Of a stretch of 64,000 nucleotides of DNA, positions 45,312 to 52,832 are shown piece after piece (the first letter of the stretch is position 1; every line of letters begins with the position of its first letter). This DNA is from Aliiroseovarius marinus. Lineage in GTDB: Bacteria; Pseudomonadota; Alphaproteobacteria; Rhodobacterales; Rhodobacteraceae. The position numbers and the translations under genes were made by a program. The notes under the pieces were generated by a model. The model did not search any database and was not told the DNA's origin. It saw only the letters and a program-made list of their open reading frames with translations. The stretch is taken from the NCBI RefSeq assembly GCF_004360145.1, contig NZ_SAIT01000003.1, forward strand, positions 62,001 through 126,000, written 5' to 3'.

Positions 45312-45370
45312 GGGTCCGTAGAAGGACCCGCGCCTGCGGCGGGCAGGGGGCGCGCGCTGCGCGCGCGCCC
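45312..45370. terminator. Two further hairpins behind bmt / radical SAM
   Basis: GGGTCC-GTAGAA-GGACCC (45312-45329) and a very GC-rich stem GGGCGCGCGC-TGC-GCGCGCGCCC (45348-45370). Together with the palindrome at 45266 they fill the gap between the convergent genes and probably end transcription from both sides, though no T-run follows. Confidence 0.55.
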
Positions 45371-45393
45371 GGTCTGTTTGGAATTGGTGTCGA

Positions 45394-46410
45394 TCAGCTG
45401 CGACGGCGGCGGGTCCGGCGCGCGGGCTGGTTTGAATCGTCACCGGTGCCGTCCGACGCAGACGAGAACCCGCCAATCGCGTCCGAGATCTGGTCCAATG
45501 TGGGGCGCGTGCCGCTTGCGGGGCGGGTTTCGAGCGCTTCGCGCATGGCGCGCAGGTGCTCGGGCGTCGTACCACAGCAACCACCGATAATTTTGGCGCC
45601 ACAGTCGCGGGCCAGAACGGCGTAATCCGCCATCAGCTCGGGCGTGCCATCATAGTGGATATGGCCGTCCACATATTGAGGAATGCCTGCGTTGCCTTTC
45701 GCAATAATCGGGCGCTCTGATCCTTGGGCGGCGAAGCCCAGCACCGTGCGCAGAAGGTCAGCCGCGCCCACGCCACAGTTGGCGCCGAAGGCGATCGGCG
45801 GGTTCGGCAGGGTTTCCACCATCTTCGCCAGATCGGCCGAGGTCACGCCCATCATGGTGCGTCCGGCAGTGTCAAAGCTCATCGTACCACACCACGGCAT
45901 GCCGGCCAGTTCGGCAGCACGCGCAGCGGCTTTGTATTCTTCAGGCGCCGAGATGGTTTCGACCCAGAGCACATCTGCACCGCCTTCTTTCAGGCCTTCG
46001 GCTTGCTCGTGGAACATCTCTACCGCGCCGTCGAAGGTCAGCGAGCCCATCGGCTCCATGATTTCGCCGGTTGGACCGACCGAGCCTGCCACGATGACGG
46101 TCCGGCCCGAGGCATCAGCCACTTCGCGGCCAAGCTCAGCGCCTACGCGGTTCAGCTCGCGCACGCGGTCCTGTGCGTCGTGCAGTTTCAGACGCGAGGC
46201 ATTGCCGCCGAAGGTGTTGGTCAGGAAGATATCCGACCCGGCCTCGACCGGGCCACGATAGAGCGCGCGGATGTTGTCCGGCTTGTCGACGTTCCACAGT
46301 TCCGGCGCATCGCCCGAGGTCAGGCCCATATTGAACAGGGTCGTCCCGGTGGCGCCATCCGCCATCAGCCAATCGCGTTCGTTCATCAGTTTCGTCAGGG
46401 CATCTGTCAT
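45394..46410 (-). CDS. bmt: Homocysteine S-methyltransferase domain protein (betaine-homocysteine methyltransferase-like / MetH homocysteine module)
   Basis: 338-residue zinc homocysteine methyltransferase. Features are LMADGATGTTLFNMG at the N-terminus, the homocysteine-binding LTNTFGGNASRL, FGANCGVG (first zinc Cys) and the paired zinc ligands GGCCGTTPEHL. In Rhodobacteraceae methionine synthase is often split over separate proteins, and this may be the homocysteine module, with the corrinoid protein at 43230 as partner; a betaine-dependent enzyme is the other reading. A basic C-terminal tail (RRTRRRRS) is present. Start at 46410 has GGAGAC 6 nt upstream. Confidence 0.85.
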   Translation of the reverse strand: MTDALTKLMNERDWLMADGATGTTLFNMGLTSGDAPELWNVDKPDNIRALYRGPVEAGSDIFLTNTFGGNASRLKLHDAQDRVRELNRVGAELGREVADASGRTVIVAGSVGPTGEIMEPMGSLTFDGAVEMFHEQAEGLKEGGADVLWVETISAPEEYKAAARAAELAGMPWCGTMSFDTAGRTMMGVTSADLAKMVETLPNPPIAFGANCGVGAADLLRTVLGFAAQGSERPIIAKGNAGIPQYVDGHIHYDGTPELMADYAVLARDCGAKIIGGCCGTTPEHLRAMREALETRPASGTRPTLDQISDAIGGFSSASDGTGDDSNQPARRTRRRRS

Positions 46411-46467
46411 GGGTGTCTCCGTTCACCGCTGGTCTTGGCGCTACCTGCCACGTAACGCCGCCCGGCG

Positions 46468-46495
46468 CAAATGCAATACGCTCATGTTGCATTTG
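46468..46495. promoter_or_regulatory. Inverted repeat upstream of the homocysteine methyltransferase gene
   Basis: CAAATGCAA (46468-46476), 10 nt, TTGCATTTG (46487-46495): a perfect 9-bp inverted repeat about 60 bases before the bmt start codon at 46410. It is a good candidate operator; it includes the CAAATG half-site also seen before the corrinoid gene. Confidence 0.6.
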
Positions 46496-46565
46496 AATGG
46501 CGTTCACATGCGCATCATGTTGCGTGGGTGCAGGTTCGGGCTGCCGACCATAGGCGTAAGTTGGA

Positions 46566-48530
46566 CTATGGCCGTCGCTTGAGGCGTCCGATCTCAAACT
46601 TTCGGCAGATTTCGCGTGAGACATCAAGGGCGCCGAAGGCCAGCGCCAGACGTGACGGCGCTGCCGCATAAAGTGTTTCCCAACTGGGCGCGAATGACGT
46701 CTTGAACTGGCGCAGACCTGCAGCACCGCTGATCTTGTCCAGTTTTAGTCGGGCATGGTGAAACGCCCAGGGTTCGCCTGATTGTTCCTCCAACGGAACG
46801 GCGGCCAAAGACAGCCGTGTGCAGCCTTCGGATGCCGCCTGTGCGATGGCGTAATTCAAGAGCGCGTGCATCGTGCCGTCAGGGGCATTGGGGCGCATGC
46901 GCATCAAGTCCAGTACCTGTTCGGCAGCGTTCTCGTGAAGGGTCAGGAAGCCAACAAGGGCATTGTTCTGCCACGCGAGATAGACACGCGCGTGGGGCAG
47001 GTGGTCGGGATGCCATTTGCCCATCGAGAAGCCACGCTCGCCGCCGCGCGCCTTGCGCCAATCGTCAGCGATCTGCTGCATCTCGCCAAGCGGGAGGTCC
47101 GCGCCGGCTTCGTTTAACGAGAGCCCTGCAGCCTCGGCTTGTCGGAGTTTTCGGCGCAATTGGCGTTTGGTCGATCCGTTCAGCGAAAACGTCGTCGGGT
47201 TGATCCAGCCTTCGCGGGCGATCGGCAAGACCTGCCATCCGGCTTGGCGCGCAGCGGCAGCCCAGCGGCCCCCGGCTTTGTAGAGAAACGGTGTCAGGAA
47301 GCTGTTTTTTGCCAAACTGCTGATATCGGCGAGCAGGGCTTGTCGTTCGGTCGCCGTTGACAGGGGATCGGACAACACAAGCAGGCTTTGTCCCGAGGCT
47401 GCCGCCATCGCGGCAGGTGCCCCGTGCGCCGATGTCAGCAAGGACAGCCGGCCTTGGCGCAGCAGCCCGGCCTCAGCGCGTGGGGCTTCGGCGATAACCT
47501 GTTCCACATGCGCGGGCAGGTTGGGAGCCGATTTCAGGGAAACGAGGGCGGGGCCAGCGGTGTCTGCCTCGGCCTGCGATTTGGTCAAGGGACCCCGGAT
47601 CGTCACGACCGCGGCGATCAGCGCGGGCAGGGCATAATATACGGCACGGAAGGCCAGAATGGCGGCCAGAAGGGGTTCGGCATCAAGCGCGGGCAGAAGG
47701 GCCAGCAAAGTCACTTCGAACGCGCCCATGCCGCCGGGGGCGCTGCTGATCAGGCCTGCGCCCAAAGCCAGAAGATAGGCCGCGATCAAGGGCAGAAGGG
47801 CGACCTCGCACCCCTCGGGCAAGACCATCCAGAGGGCGGCGCCTGCGGCCGCGGTGTCAATCAGAGCCAGTGCCAGAAAGGCTCCCATAGCGCGTAAGGG
47901 CGGGATGTGCAGCGCTGCCATGATCGAAGGGCGCAGTACGGACAAAGCTGCGAATACCGCTGCGCCCGCCAGAACAACCCAGGCGATCCAGCCCGCCCAG
48001 GGCAAAGTCATCGGGACTGTCAGGGCAATGAGAGACGCAACAACGGCCCAAGCGGACAGGAACGACGCGGCCACGATGGCCGATATCCGCATTGATTGCA
48101 TCAAGGACAGGTCCGGCAGCATGCGCCAGCGCACGAAAGCCGACGAGATCACGCCCAGCCCGACGGTTTGCGACAGGGCGATTGCGGTGATCCCCGCCCG
48201 TTCGGCCGCTTTGGATGAAACATCAGTGCCGATCAGACGATGGACGACGCCATCATATTTGCCCAAAGCCCAGAACGAGATCACGGAAAATAGTGCAGCA
48301 CCCAGCCATTGCAGGGGAGATACCGTTTTCAGCGAGGCATAAATATAGGGCAGATCCAATCCGCCCGCCCGCTGCCACAACAGAACGACAAGGCCGATGG
48401 TCAGGCCAACAGGCAACAGCTGGCGCAGCACGGCTCGGCGCAGGTCCAGACCGTTCTCTGCGCTGCGGGATAGAGCAGTTGACAGCCCACGATTGGCCGT
48501 TCTACCTGATGTGTCCTTGGCGTGTTTCAT
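46566..48530 (-). CDS. MprF-like protein: flippase-type membrane domain plus DUF2156 aminoacyltransferase domain
   Basis: 654 residues. The N-terminal half (about residues 35-310) has about eight membrane segments of the UPF0104/LPG-flippase type (AGLISSAPGGMGAFEVTLLALLPAL is the clearest signature). The C-terminal half (about 340-654) is a DUF2156/GNAT-like domain, as in MprF lysyl-phosphatidylglycerol synthases (WINPTTFSLNGSTKRQLRRKLRQAE, DDWRKARGGERGFSMGKW, YLAWQNNALVGFLTLHENA). MprF modifies membrane lipids with amino acids and so gives resistance to cationic peptides. The donor aminoacyl-tRNA cannot be read from the sequence. It ends about 155 bases from the bmt start. Confidence 0.82.
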   Translation of the reverse strand: MKHAKDTSGRTANRGLSTALSRSAENGLDLRRAVLRQLLPVGLTIGLVVLLWQRAGGLDLPYIYASLKTVSPLQWLGAALFSVISFWALGKYDGVVHRLIGTDVSSKAAERAGITAIALSQTVGLGVISSAFVRWRMLPDLSLMQSMRISAIVAASFLSAWAVVASLIALTVPMTLPWAGWIAWVVLAGAAVFAALSVLRPSIMAALHIPPLRAMGAFLALALIDTAAAGAALWMVLPEGCEVALLPLIAAYLLALGAGLISSAPGGMGAFEVTLLALLPALDAEPLLAAILAFRAVYYALPALIAAVVTIRGPLTKSQAEADTAGPALVSLKSAPNLPAHVEQVIAEAPRAEAGLLRQGRLSLLTSAHGAPAAMAAASGQSLLVLSDPLSTATERQALLADISSLAKNSFLTPFLYKAGGRWAAAARQAGWQVLPIAREGWINPTTFSLNGSTKRQLRRKLRQAEAAGLSLNEAGADLPLGEMQQIADDWRKARGGERGFSMGKWHPDHLPHARVYLAWQNNALVGFLTLHENAAEQVLDLMRMRPNAPDGTMHALLNYAIAQAASEGCTRLSLAAVPLEEQSGEPWAFHHARLKLDKISGAAGLRQFKTSFAPSWETLYAAAPSRLALAFGALDVSREICRKFEIGRLKRRP

Positions 48531-48663
48531 AAATCAAGGCCCCCATCTGATCCCACATGCCTTGATGCAGCATGGAGATTTGCGACGAAGGAAGTCTTAA
48601 TGTCTCCAGTTTTAAGCACTTTTGCGATCCGTCCACTCTGGGTAGCGGAGCAAGAGCCTCTTG

Positions 48664-48694
48664 AGAAAAAGGCGCGTCTTGCGGACGCGCCTTT
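48664..48694 (-). terminator. Rho-independent terminator of the DUF1476 gene
   Basis: Perfect 11-bp stem: AAAGGCGCGTC (48668-48678) and GACGCGCCTTT (48684-48694), with a 5-nt loop. On the minus strand it is followed by TTTTTCTC and lies 25 bases behind the stop codon at 48720. Confidence 0.9.
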
Positions 48695-48719
48695 CAAAAT
48701 TTCGACATGAAGTAGAGGT

Positions 48720-49031
48720 TTAGACCTCGTTCATGATCTCTTCTTTGGCTTCGATCAGCAGTTCGGCGCGTTTGGCGCGAACCTCGTCAGCGGTGACGCT
48801 GCTCAGGTCGCCGGTCACTTTGCGCACCACGTCTTCGTGGCCAGCTTCTTCAAAGTCCGACACGATCACTTCGCGAGCATAGGCTTCGGCGTCGTCACCG
48901 GTCTTGCCCAGCTTTTCCGCTGCCCACAGGCCAAGTTTCTTATTCGCGCGGGCTTCAGCCTTGAACTTCATTTCTTCGTCATGCGCAAACTTGTTTTCAA
49001 ACGCGTTTTCGCGATCGTCAAATGTGGTCAT
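48720..49031 (-). CDS. DUF1476 protein, F1F0-ATP synthase zeta inhibitor subunit
   Basis: 103-residue protein of the DUF1476 family. In Paracoccus this protein is the zeta subunit that blocks the F1-ATPase in the hydrolytic direction. The N-terminus MTTFDDRENAFENKFAHDEEM is the inhibitory part and is well kept. It is followed by KAEARANKKLGLWAAEKLGKTGDDAEAYAREVI and the helical FEEAGHEDVVRKV. ATP synthase genes are not adjacent. ATG 49031 has AAGGGAA upstream, and a strong terminator follows, so it is monocistronic. Lineage marker for alphaproteobacteria. Confidence 0.92.
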   Translation of the reverse strand: MTTFDDRENAFENKFAHDEEMKFKAEARANKKLGLWAAEKLGKTGDDAEAYAREVIVSDFEEAGHEDVVRKVTGDLSSVTADEVRAKRAELLIEAKEEIMNEV

Positions 49032-49313
49032 TGTGTTCCCTTATCACCTGGAGGGGTCTTGGTCTTACCGTGCGCAAGCGTCAGGCGCCTGCGTCCGCAT
49101 TCCTGTCTGATATGCCAATCACGGGCGCGCATCGCAACCCCGCTAGCGCTCTCACAGGGGTGATTTCCTGTATTTATGGTTTCCATGGTGTTTCTTGGGG
49201 GTGATATTCTTGCCCCACATGGGCCTTTACCGTATAGGGCGGGCAACGACGGAGTCGCGACCGGGCAGGGGGCCCGGGACGCGCAGACCCGTCTCACCTG
49301 ATGCGAGGGACCC
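49032..49313. promoter_or_regulatory. Divergent upstream region of the zeta inhibitor and purC, with leader hairpins
   Basis: 282 bases without a gene. Close to purC there are two hairpins: CGAC-GGA-GTCG (49247-49257) and CCGGGC (49261-49266) / GCCCGG (49272-49277), the latter ending 36 bases before the purC ATG. They may lie in the purC leader. No recognised riboswitch or PurR box was seen. Confidence 0.35.
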
Positions 49314-50078
49314 ATGGCACGGCGCAAGAAGCTTTATGAAGGCAAGGCAAAGGTTCTGTATGAAGGCCCCGAGCCCGGAACCATCGTTCAGTATTTCAAG
49401 GATGACGCAACCGCGTTCAACGCGGAAAAGAAGGACGTGATCGACGGCAAAGGCGTGCTGAACAACCGCCTGTCCGAGTTCTTTATGACCGGCCTGACGC
49501 AGATCGGCGTTCCGAACCACTTCATCAAGCGCCTGAACATGCGCGAGCAACTGGTCCGCGCGGCCGAGATCGTGCCGCTGGAAGTAATCGTGCGCAACTA
49601 CGCTGCCGGATCGATGGCGAAACGTCTGGGTCTTGAGGAAGGCACCCGCCTGCCGCGCCCGATTGTCGAGTTCTCGTACAAAGACGACGCACTTGGCGAT
49701 CCGCTGGTGCCGGAAGAATACATCATCGCTTTCGGTTGGGCCTCGCAGCAGGATATGGATGATATCGTTGCCATGGCCTTGCGTGTGAACGACTTCATGT
49801 CCGGCACCATGTTCGGCGTCGGCATCAAGCTGATCGATTTCAAGATCGAGTTCGGCCGCGTCTACGAAGGCGATTTCCCGCGTCTGATCGTGGCCGACGA
49901 AATCAGCCCCGACAGCTGCCGCCTGTGGGACATCGAATCCGGCCAAAAGCTGGACAAAGACGTGTTCCGTCACGACCTTGGCAACCTGAACGATGCTTAT
50001 ACCGAGGTCGCGCGTCGTCTGGGGGTTCTGCCCTCGAACGTGACCCACGCCCCTACCAAACCGACCCTGATCAACTAA
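49314..50078 (+). CDS. purC: Phosphoribosylaminoimidazole-succinocarboxamide synthase PurC
   Basis: 254-residue SAICAR synthetase of purine synthesis. Signatures are [36 protein letters not shown]-like [72 protein letters not shown] 49314 has GAGGGA 3-4 nt upstream. purS and purQ follow, so this is a purCSQ operon, while purM and purN lie 10 kb away in their own operon. Confidence 0.96.
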   Translation: MARRKKLYEGKAKVLYEGPEPGTIVQYFKDDATAFNAEKKDVIDGKGVLNNRLSEFFMTGLTQIGVPNHFIKRLNMREQLVRAAEIVPLEVIVRNYAAGSMAKRLGLEEGTRLPRPIVEFSYKDDALGDPLVPEEYIIAFGWASQQDMDDIVAMALRVNDFMSGTMFGVGIKLIDFKIEFGRVYEGDFPRLIVADEISPDSCRLWDIESGQKLDKDVFRHDLGNLNDAYTEVARRLGVLPSNVTHAPTKPTLIN

Positions 50079-50090
50079 GGAAGTGTACCG

Positions 50091-50321
50091 ATGAAAGTAC
50101 GTGTTGATGTGATGCTGAAAACCGGCGTTCTGGACCCTCAGGGCGAGGCCGTGCGCCACGCGCTTGGCAACCTGGGTTTCGAAGGCGTCGAAAAAGTCCG
50201 TCAGGGCAAAGTGATCGAGCTGGACGTGGCTGAAGGCACGTCGGAAGAGCAGATCAAGGATATGTGCGAGAAGCTTCTGGCCAACACCGTGATCGAAAAC
50301 TACGCCATTCAGGTGCTGTGA
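50091..50321 (+). CDS. purS: FGAM synthase subunit PurS
   Basis: 76-residue PurS, the small bridging subunit of the three-part formylglycinamide ribonucleotide amidotransferase (PurL-PurQ-PurS). Typical segments are MKVRVDVMLKTGVLDPQGEAV, ALGNLGFEGVEKVRQGK and VIENYAIQVL. Its stop shares bases with the purQ start (TGATG), so translation is coupled. purL is not in the window. Confidence 0.95.
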   Translation: MKVRVDVMLKTGVLDPQGEAVRHALGNLGFEGVEKVRQGKVIELDVAEGTSEEQIKDMCEKLLANTVIENYAIQVL

Positions 50322-50989
50322 TGAAGGCCGGTGTCATTGTCTTTCCGGGTTCGAACTGTGACCGCGATCTGGCGGTCGCGTTCGAGCGCGCGGGTGCACA
50401 GGTCCAAATGATCTGGCACAAGGAAACCGAGCTGCCCACCGATCTGGACATCGTCGGCGTTCCCGGCGGGTTCTCGTTCGGGGATTACCTGCGCTGCGGG
50501 GCGATCGCGGCCCAGTCGCCGATCACCCGTTCGCTGATCAAGCACACGGAACGTGGCGGCTATGCCATCGGCATCTGCAACGGCTTTCAAGTGCTGACCG
50601 AAACCGGCATCCTGCCCGGTGCCCTGATGCGCAACGCGAACCTCAAGTTCATCTGCAAACCCGTTGGTTTGAAAGTGGAAACCACCGAATGTGACTTCCT
50701 ATCGGGCTACGCGCAAGGTCAGGAAATCACCGTTCCGGTGGCGCACCACGACGGCAACTACAACGTCACGGATGAAAAGCTGGCGCAACTGCGCGACGAG
50801 GGCCGGATTGCCTTTACCTATACCGACAATCCCAACGGCTCGACCGGTGACATCGCAGGCGTGATTTCCAAGAACCGTCGCGTTCTTGGCATGATGCCGC
50901 ACCCGGAACGCTGCGTGGACGCGCTGCATGGCGGCACGGATGGAGTGGCAATGTTCCGCTCGCTCGTAGACACCGTGGTGGCTGCCTGA
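50321..50989 (+). CDS. purQ: FGAM synthase glutaminase subunit PurQ
   Basis: 222-residue class I glutamine amidotransferase supplying ammonia for FGAM synthesis. The catalytic Cys is in AIGICNGFQVL (about residue 87); the catalytic His-Glu pair is in MMPHPERCVDALHGG. The N-terminus VIVFPGSNCDRDL and the loop GVPGGFSFGDYLRCG are family features. The start is fixed by TGATG coupling to purS. Confidence 0.96.
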   Translation: MKAGVIVFPGSNCDRDLAVAFERAGAQVQMIWHKETELPTDLDIVGVPGGFSFGDYLRCGAIAAQSPITRSLIKHTERGGYAIGICNGFQVLTETGILPGALMRNANLKFICKPVGLKVETTECDFLSGYAQGQEITVPVAHHDGNYNVTDEKLAQLRDEGRIAFTYTDNPNGSTGDIAGVISKNRRVLGMMPHPERCVDALHGGTDGVAMFRSLVDTVVAA

Positions 50990-50994
50990 TTGTG

Positions 50995-52803
50995 ATGGGG
51001 CGTGATGCGCCCTATCTTTCCCCTATGGGGGATGAGACCACACACACCTTGCCTGACCCGCGGCCACCGCGCCCTGGGGTCAGCATTCGCGCACGGCTGG
51101 TGCTGATCGCCCTGATCTCGTTGGCCGTGGCGGTGGTCTATATCTCGAACCAACTGCTGACCGAACGCTATACGGAAACGACTCGCAACCGGGCCGAACT
51201 GCGGGTCGCGCTGTATTCTGGTAACCTGATCAGCGAGTTACAGCGAAATTCCGTCGTTCCGCTGCTGCTGTCGCGCGATCCCGCGCTGATCTCTGCACTG
51301 AACACGTCGGACTATTCGCAAAGTACTGCTCGCCTGATCTCGTATCTGGACGAGATCGAGGCCGCGTCGCTTCTGCTGCTGGACCGGGACGGGCGCGCCG
51401 TGGCGGCGAGCAACCGCGAAACGCTGGGGTCCCAGCATCGCACCGATCCCTATTTCGTCAGCGCCCTGCGCAGCAATGACACCGTATTTACGACGGTCCA
51501 GACCGAAGCGGGGCAATACGCCTTCACCTATTCGCGCAAGATCGAACAGGCAGGCAATTTGCTGGGCGTAATTGTCGTTGGCGTCGACCTACGCAAGTTT
51601 GAAGACAGCTGGGCGGGGATCTCGGACGCGGTTTTGGTGACCGACAGCGAAGGCAACGTGATTTTGGCAACGGAATCGCGCTGGCGCGGCAAGCCTGAAG
51701 GCGAGGCGCTGGCAACCTTGTCCGCGCCCGAAGCGATCCGCCGCTCGGCCCGTCAGGCGATTGACTGGTCCGGCCTGCCTGCCGAAGTGCTCTATCTGGG
51801 CGAGGCGGTGATGCGCCATGAAACGCGCGTACCGTTTCAAGGCTGGCGGATGACCTCGTTCACCTCATACGCGTCTGTGCGCGAGAAGGTGAATACGGTT
51901 TTGTCTTTGGAAATCATGACCTTCGCCATGCTTCTGTCGCTGCTTTTCTACGTGATCAGTCGCCGCGCCCAATGGCGCAGCGCCGAATTCGCACAAGAAT
52001 CGGCCGAGCTGCGCCAGCTGAACCTTGCCCTTCAGCGCGAGATTGCGGAACGCAAACGGGCCGAGGAAAACCTGCAAGTGGCCGAGCAAACTCTGGCGCA
52101 AAGCTCGAAACTGGCGGCGTTGGGCGAGATGTCGGCGGCGGTGAGTCACGAGCTGAACCAGCCGCTCGCCGCGATGAAGACCTATCTGGCCGGGGCGCGT
52201 CTGCTGTTGCAGCGCAAACGACCTGACGAGGCGCTGTCGAGCTTCCAGCGGATCGACGATCTGATCGGTCGCATGGGCGCCATCACCCGCCAGCTGAAAT
52301 CCTATGCCCGCAAAGGCGGCGATTCCTTTGAACCGATGGACGTGCGCGACTGCGTGTCGTCGGCCCTGTCGATGATGGAACCGCAGCTGAAACGCCGCGA
52401 AGTTCGCATCACGCGCAATATTCCGCGCGATCCGGTGATGGTCATGGGCGATCGCTTGCGCTTGGAACAAGTCCTGATCAATTTGCTGCGCAACGCACTG
52501 GACGCGACCAAGTCGGTCGAGCTGCCGCAGGTGGACATCATTGTCAGCCTTGGCGACTACGCCTTGATCACGGTGCGGGACAACGGAAACGGCGTGGACG
52601 ATTTGGACAGTCTTTTTGAACCCTTCTACACCACGAAGGCCCCGGGCGACGGGGTTGGGCTGGGTCTGGCGATCTCGTCAGGCATCGTATCTGACCTCGG
52701 CGGGCGGTTGATTGCGCGCAATGGTCAGGACGGAGGGGCTGTATTTGAGGTCGAACTTCCTATCTTGAAAGAGGAAGACGCCGATATTGAAGCTGCGGAA
52801 TAG
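50995..52803 (+). CDS. dctB: DctB-like C4-dicarboxylate sensor histidine kinase
   Basis: About 602 residues. Two membrane segments (about 36-58 and 300-322) flank a large periplasmic double-PAS (dCache-like) sensor domain of about 240 residues, as in DctB. A linker coiled coil (about 330-370) leads to the HisKA with His in GEMSAAVSHELNQPLAAMKT and the HATPase with LEQVLINLLRNALDAT, RDNGNGV, FEPFYTTKAPGDGVGLGLAIS. DctD follows. Start is uncertain: ATG 50995 lies 5 bases behind purQ, and ATG 51025 is an alternative. C4-dicarboxylates are the expected ligand, but no dctP/TRAP gene adjoins the pair. Confidence 0.85.
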   Translation: MGRDAPYLSPMGDETTHTLPDPRPPRPGVSIRARLVLIALISLAVAVVYISNQLLTERYTETTRNRAELRVALYSGNLISELQRNSVVPLLLSRDPALISALNTSDYSQSTARLISYLDEIEAASLLLLDRDGRAVAASNRETLGSQHRTDPYFVSALRSNDTVFTTVQTEAGQYAFTYSRKIEQAGNLLGVIVVGVDLRKFEDSWAGISDAVLVTDSEGNVILATESRWRGKPEGEALATLSAPEAIRRSARQAIDWSGLPAEVLYLGEAVMRHETRVPFQGWRMTSFTSYASVREKVNTVLSLEIMTFAMLLSLLFYVISRRAQWRSAEFAQESAELRQLNLALQREIAERKRAEENLQVAEQTLAQSSKLAALGEMSAAVSHELNQPLAAMKTYLAGARLLLQRKRPDEALSSFQRIDDLIGRMGAITRQLKSYARKGGDSFEPMDVRDCVSSALSMMEPQLKRREVRITRNIPRDPVMVMGDRLRLEQVLINLLRNALDATKSVELPQVDIIVSLGDYALITVRDNGNGVDDLDSLFEPFYTTKAPGDGVGLGLAISSGIVSDLGGRLIARNGQDGGAVFEVELPILKEEDADIEAAE

Positions 52804-52832
52804 CAGATAAGAAGCGCACGCAGGAGGGCGCC

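Noticed and set aside
48600-48710. 36-codon plus-strand frame with AAGGAAG before its ATG
   Set aside because: It runs through the terminator hairpin of the opposite gene and has no recognisable composition; possible but not supported enough to list as a gene.
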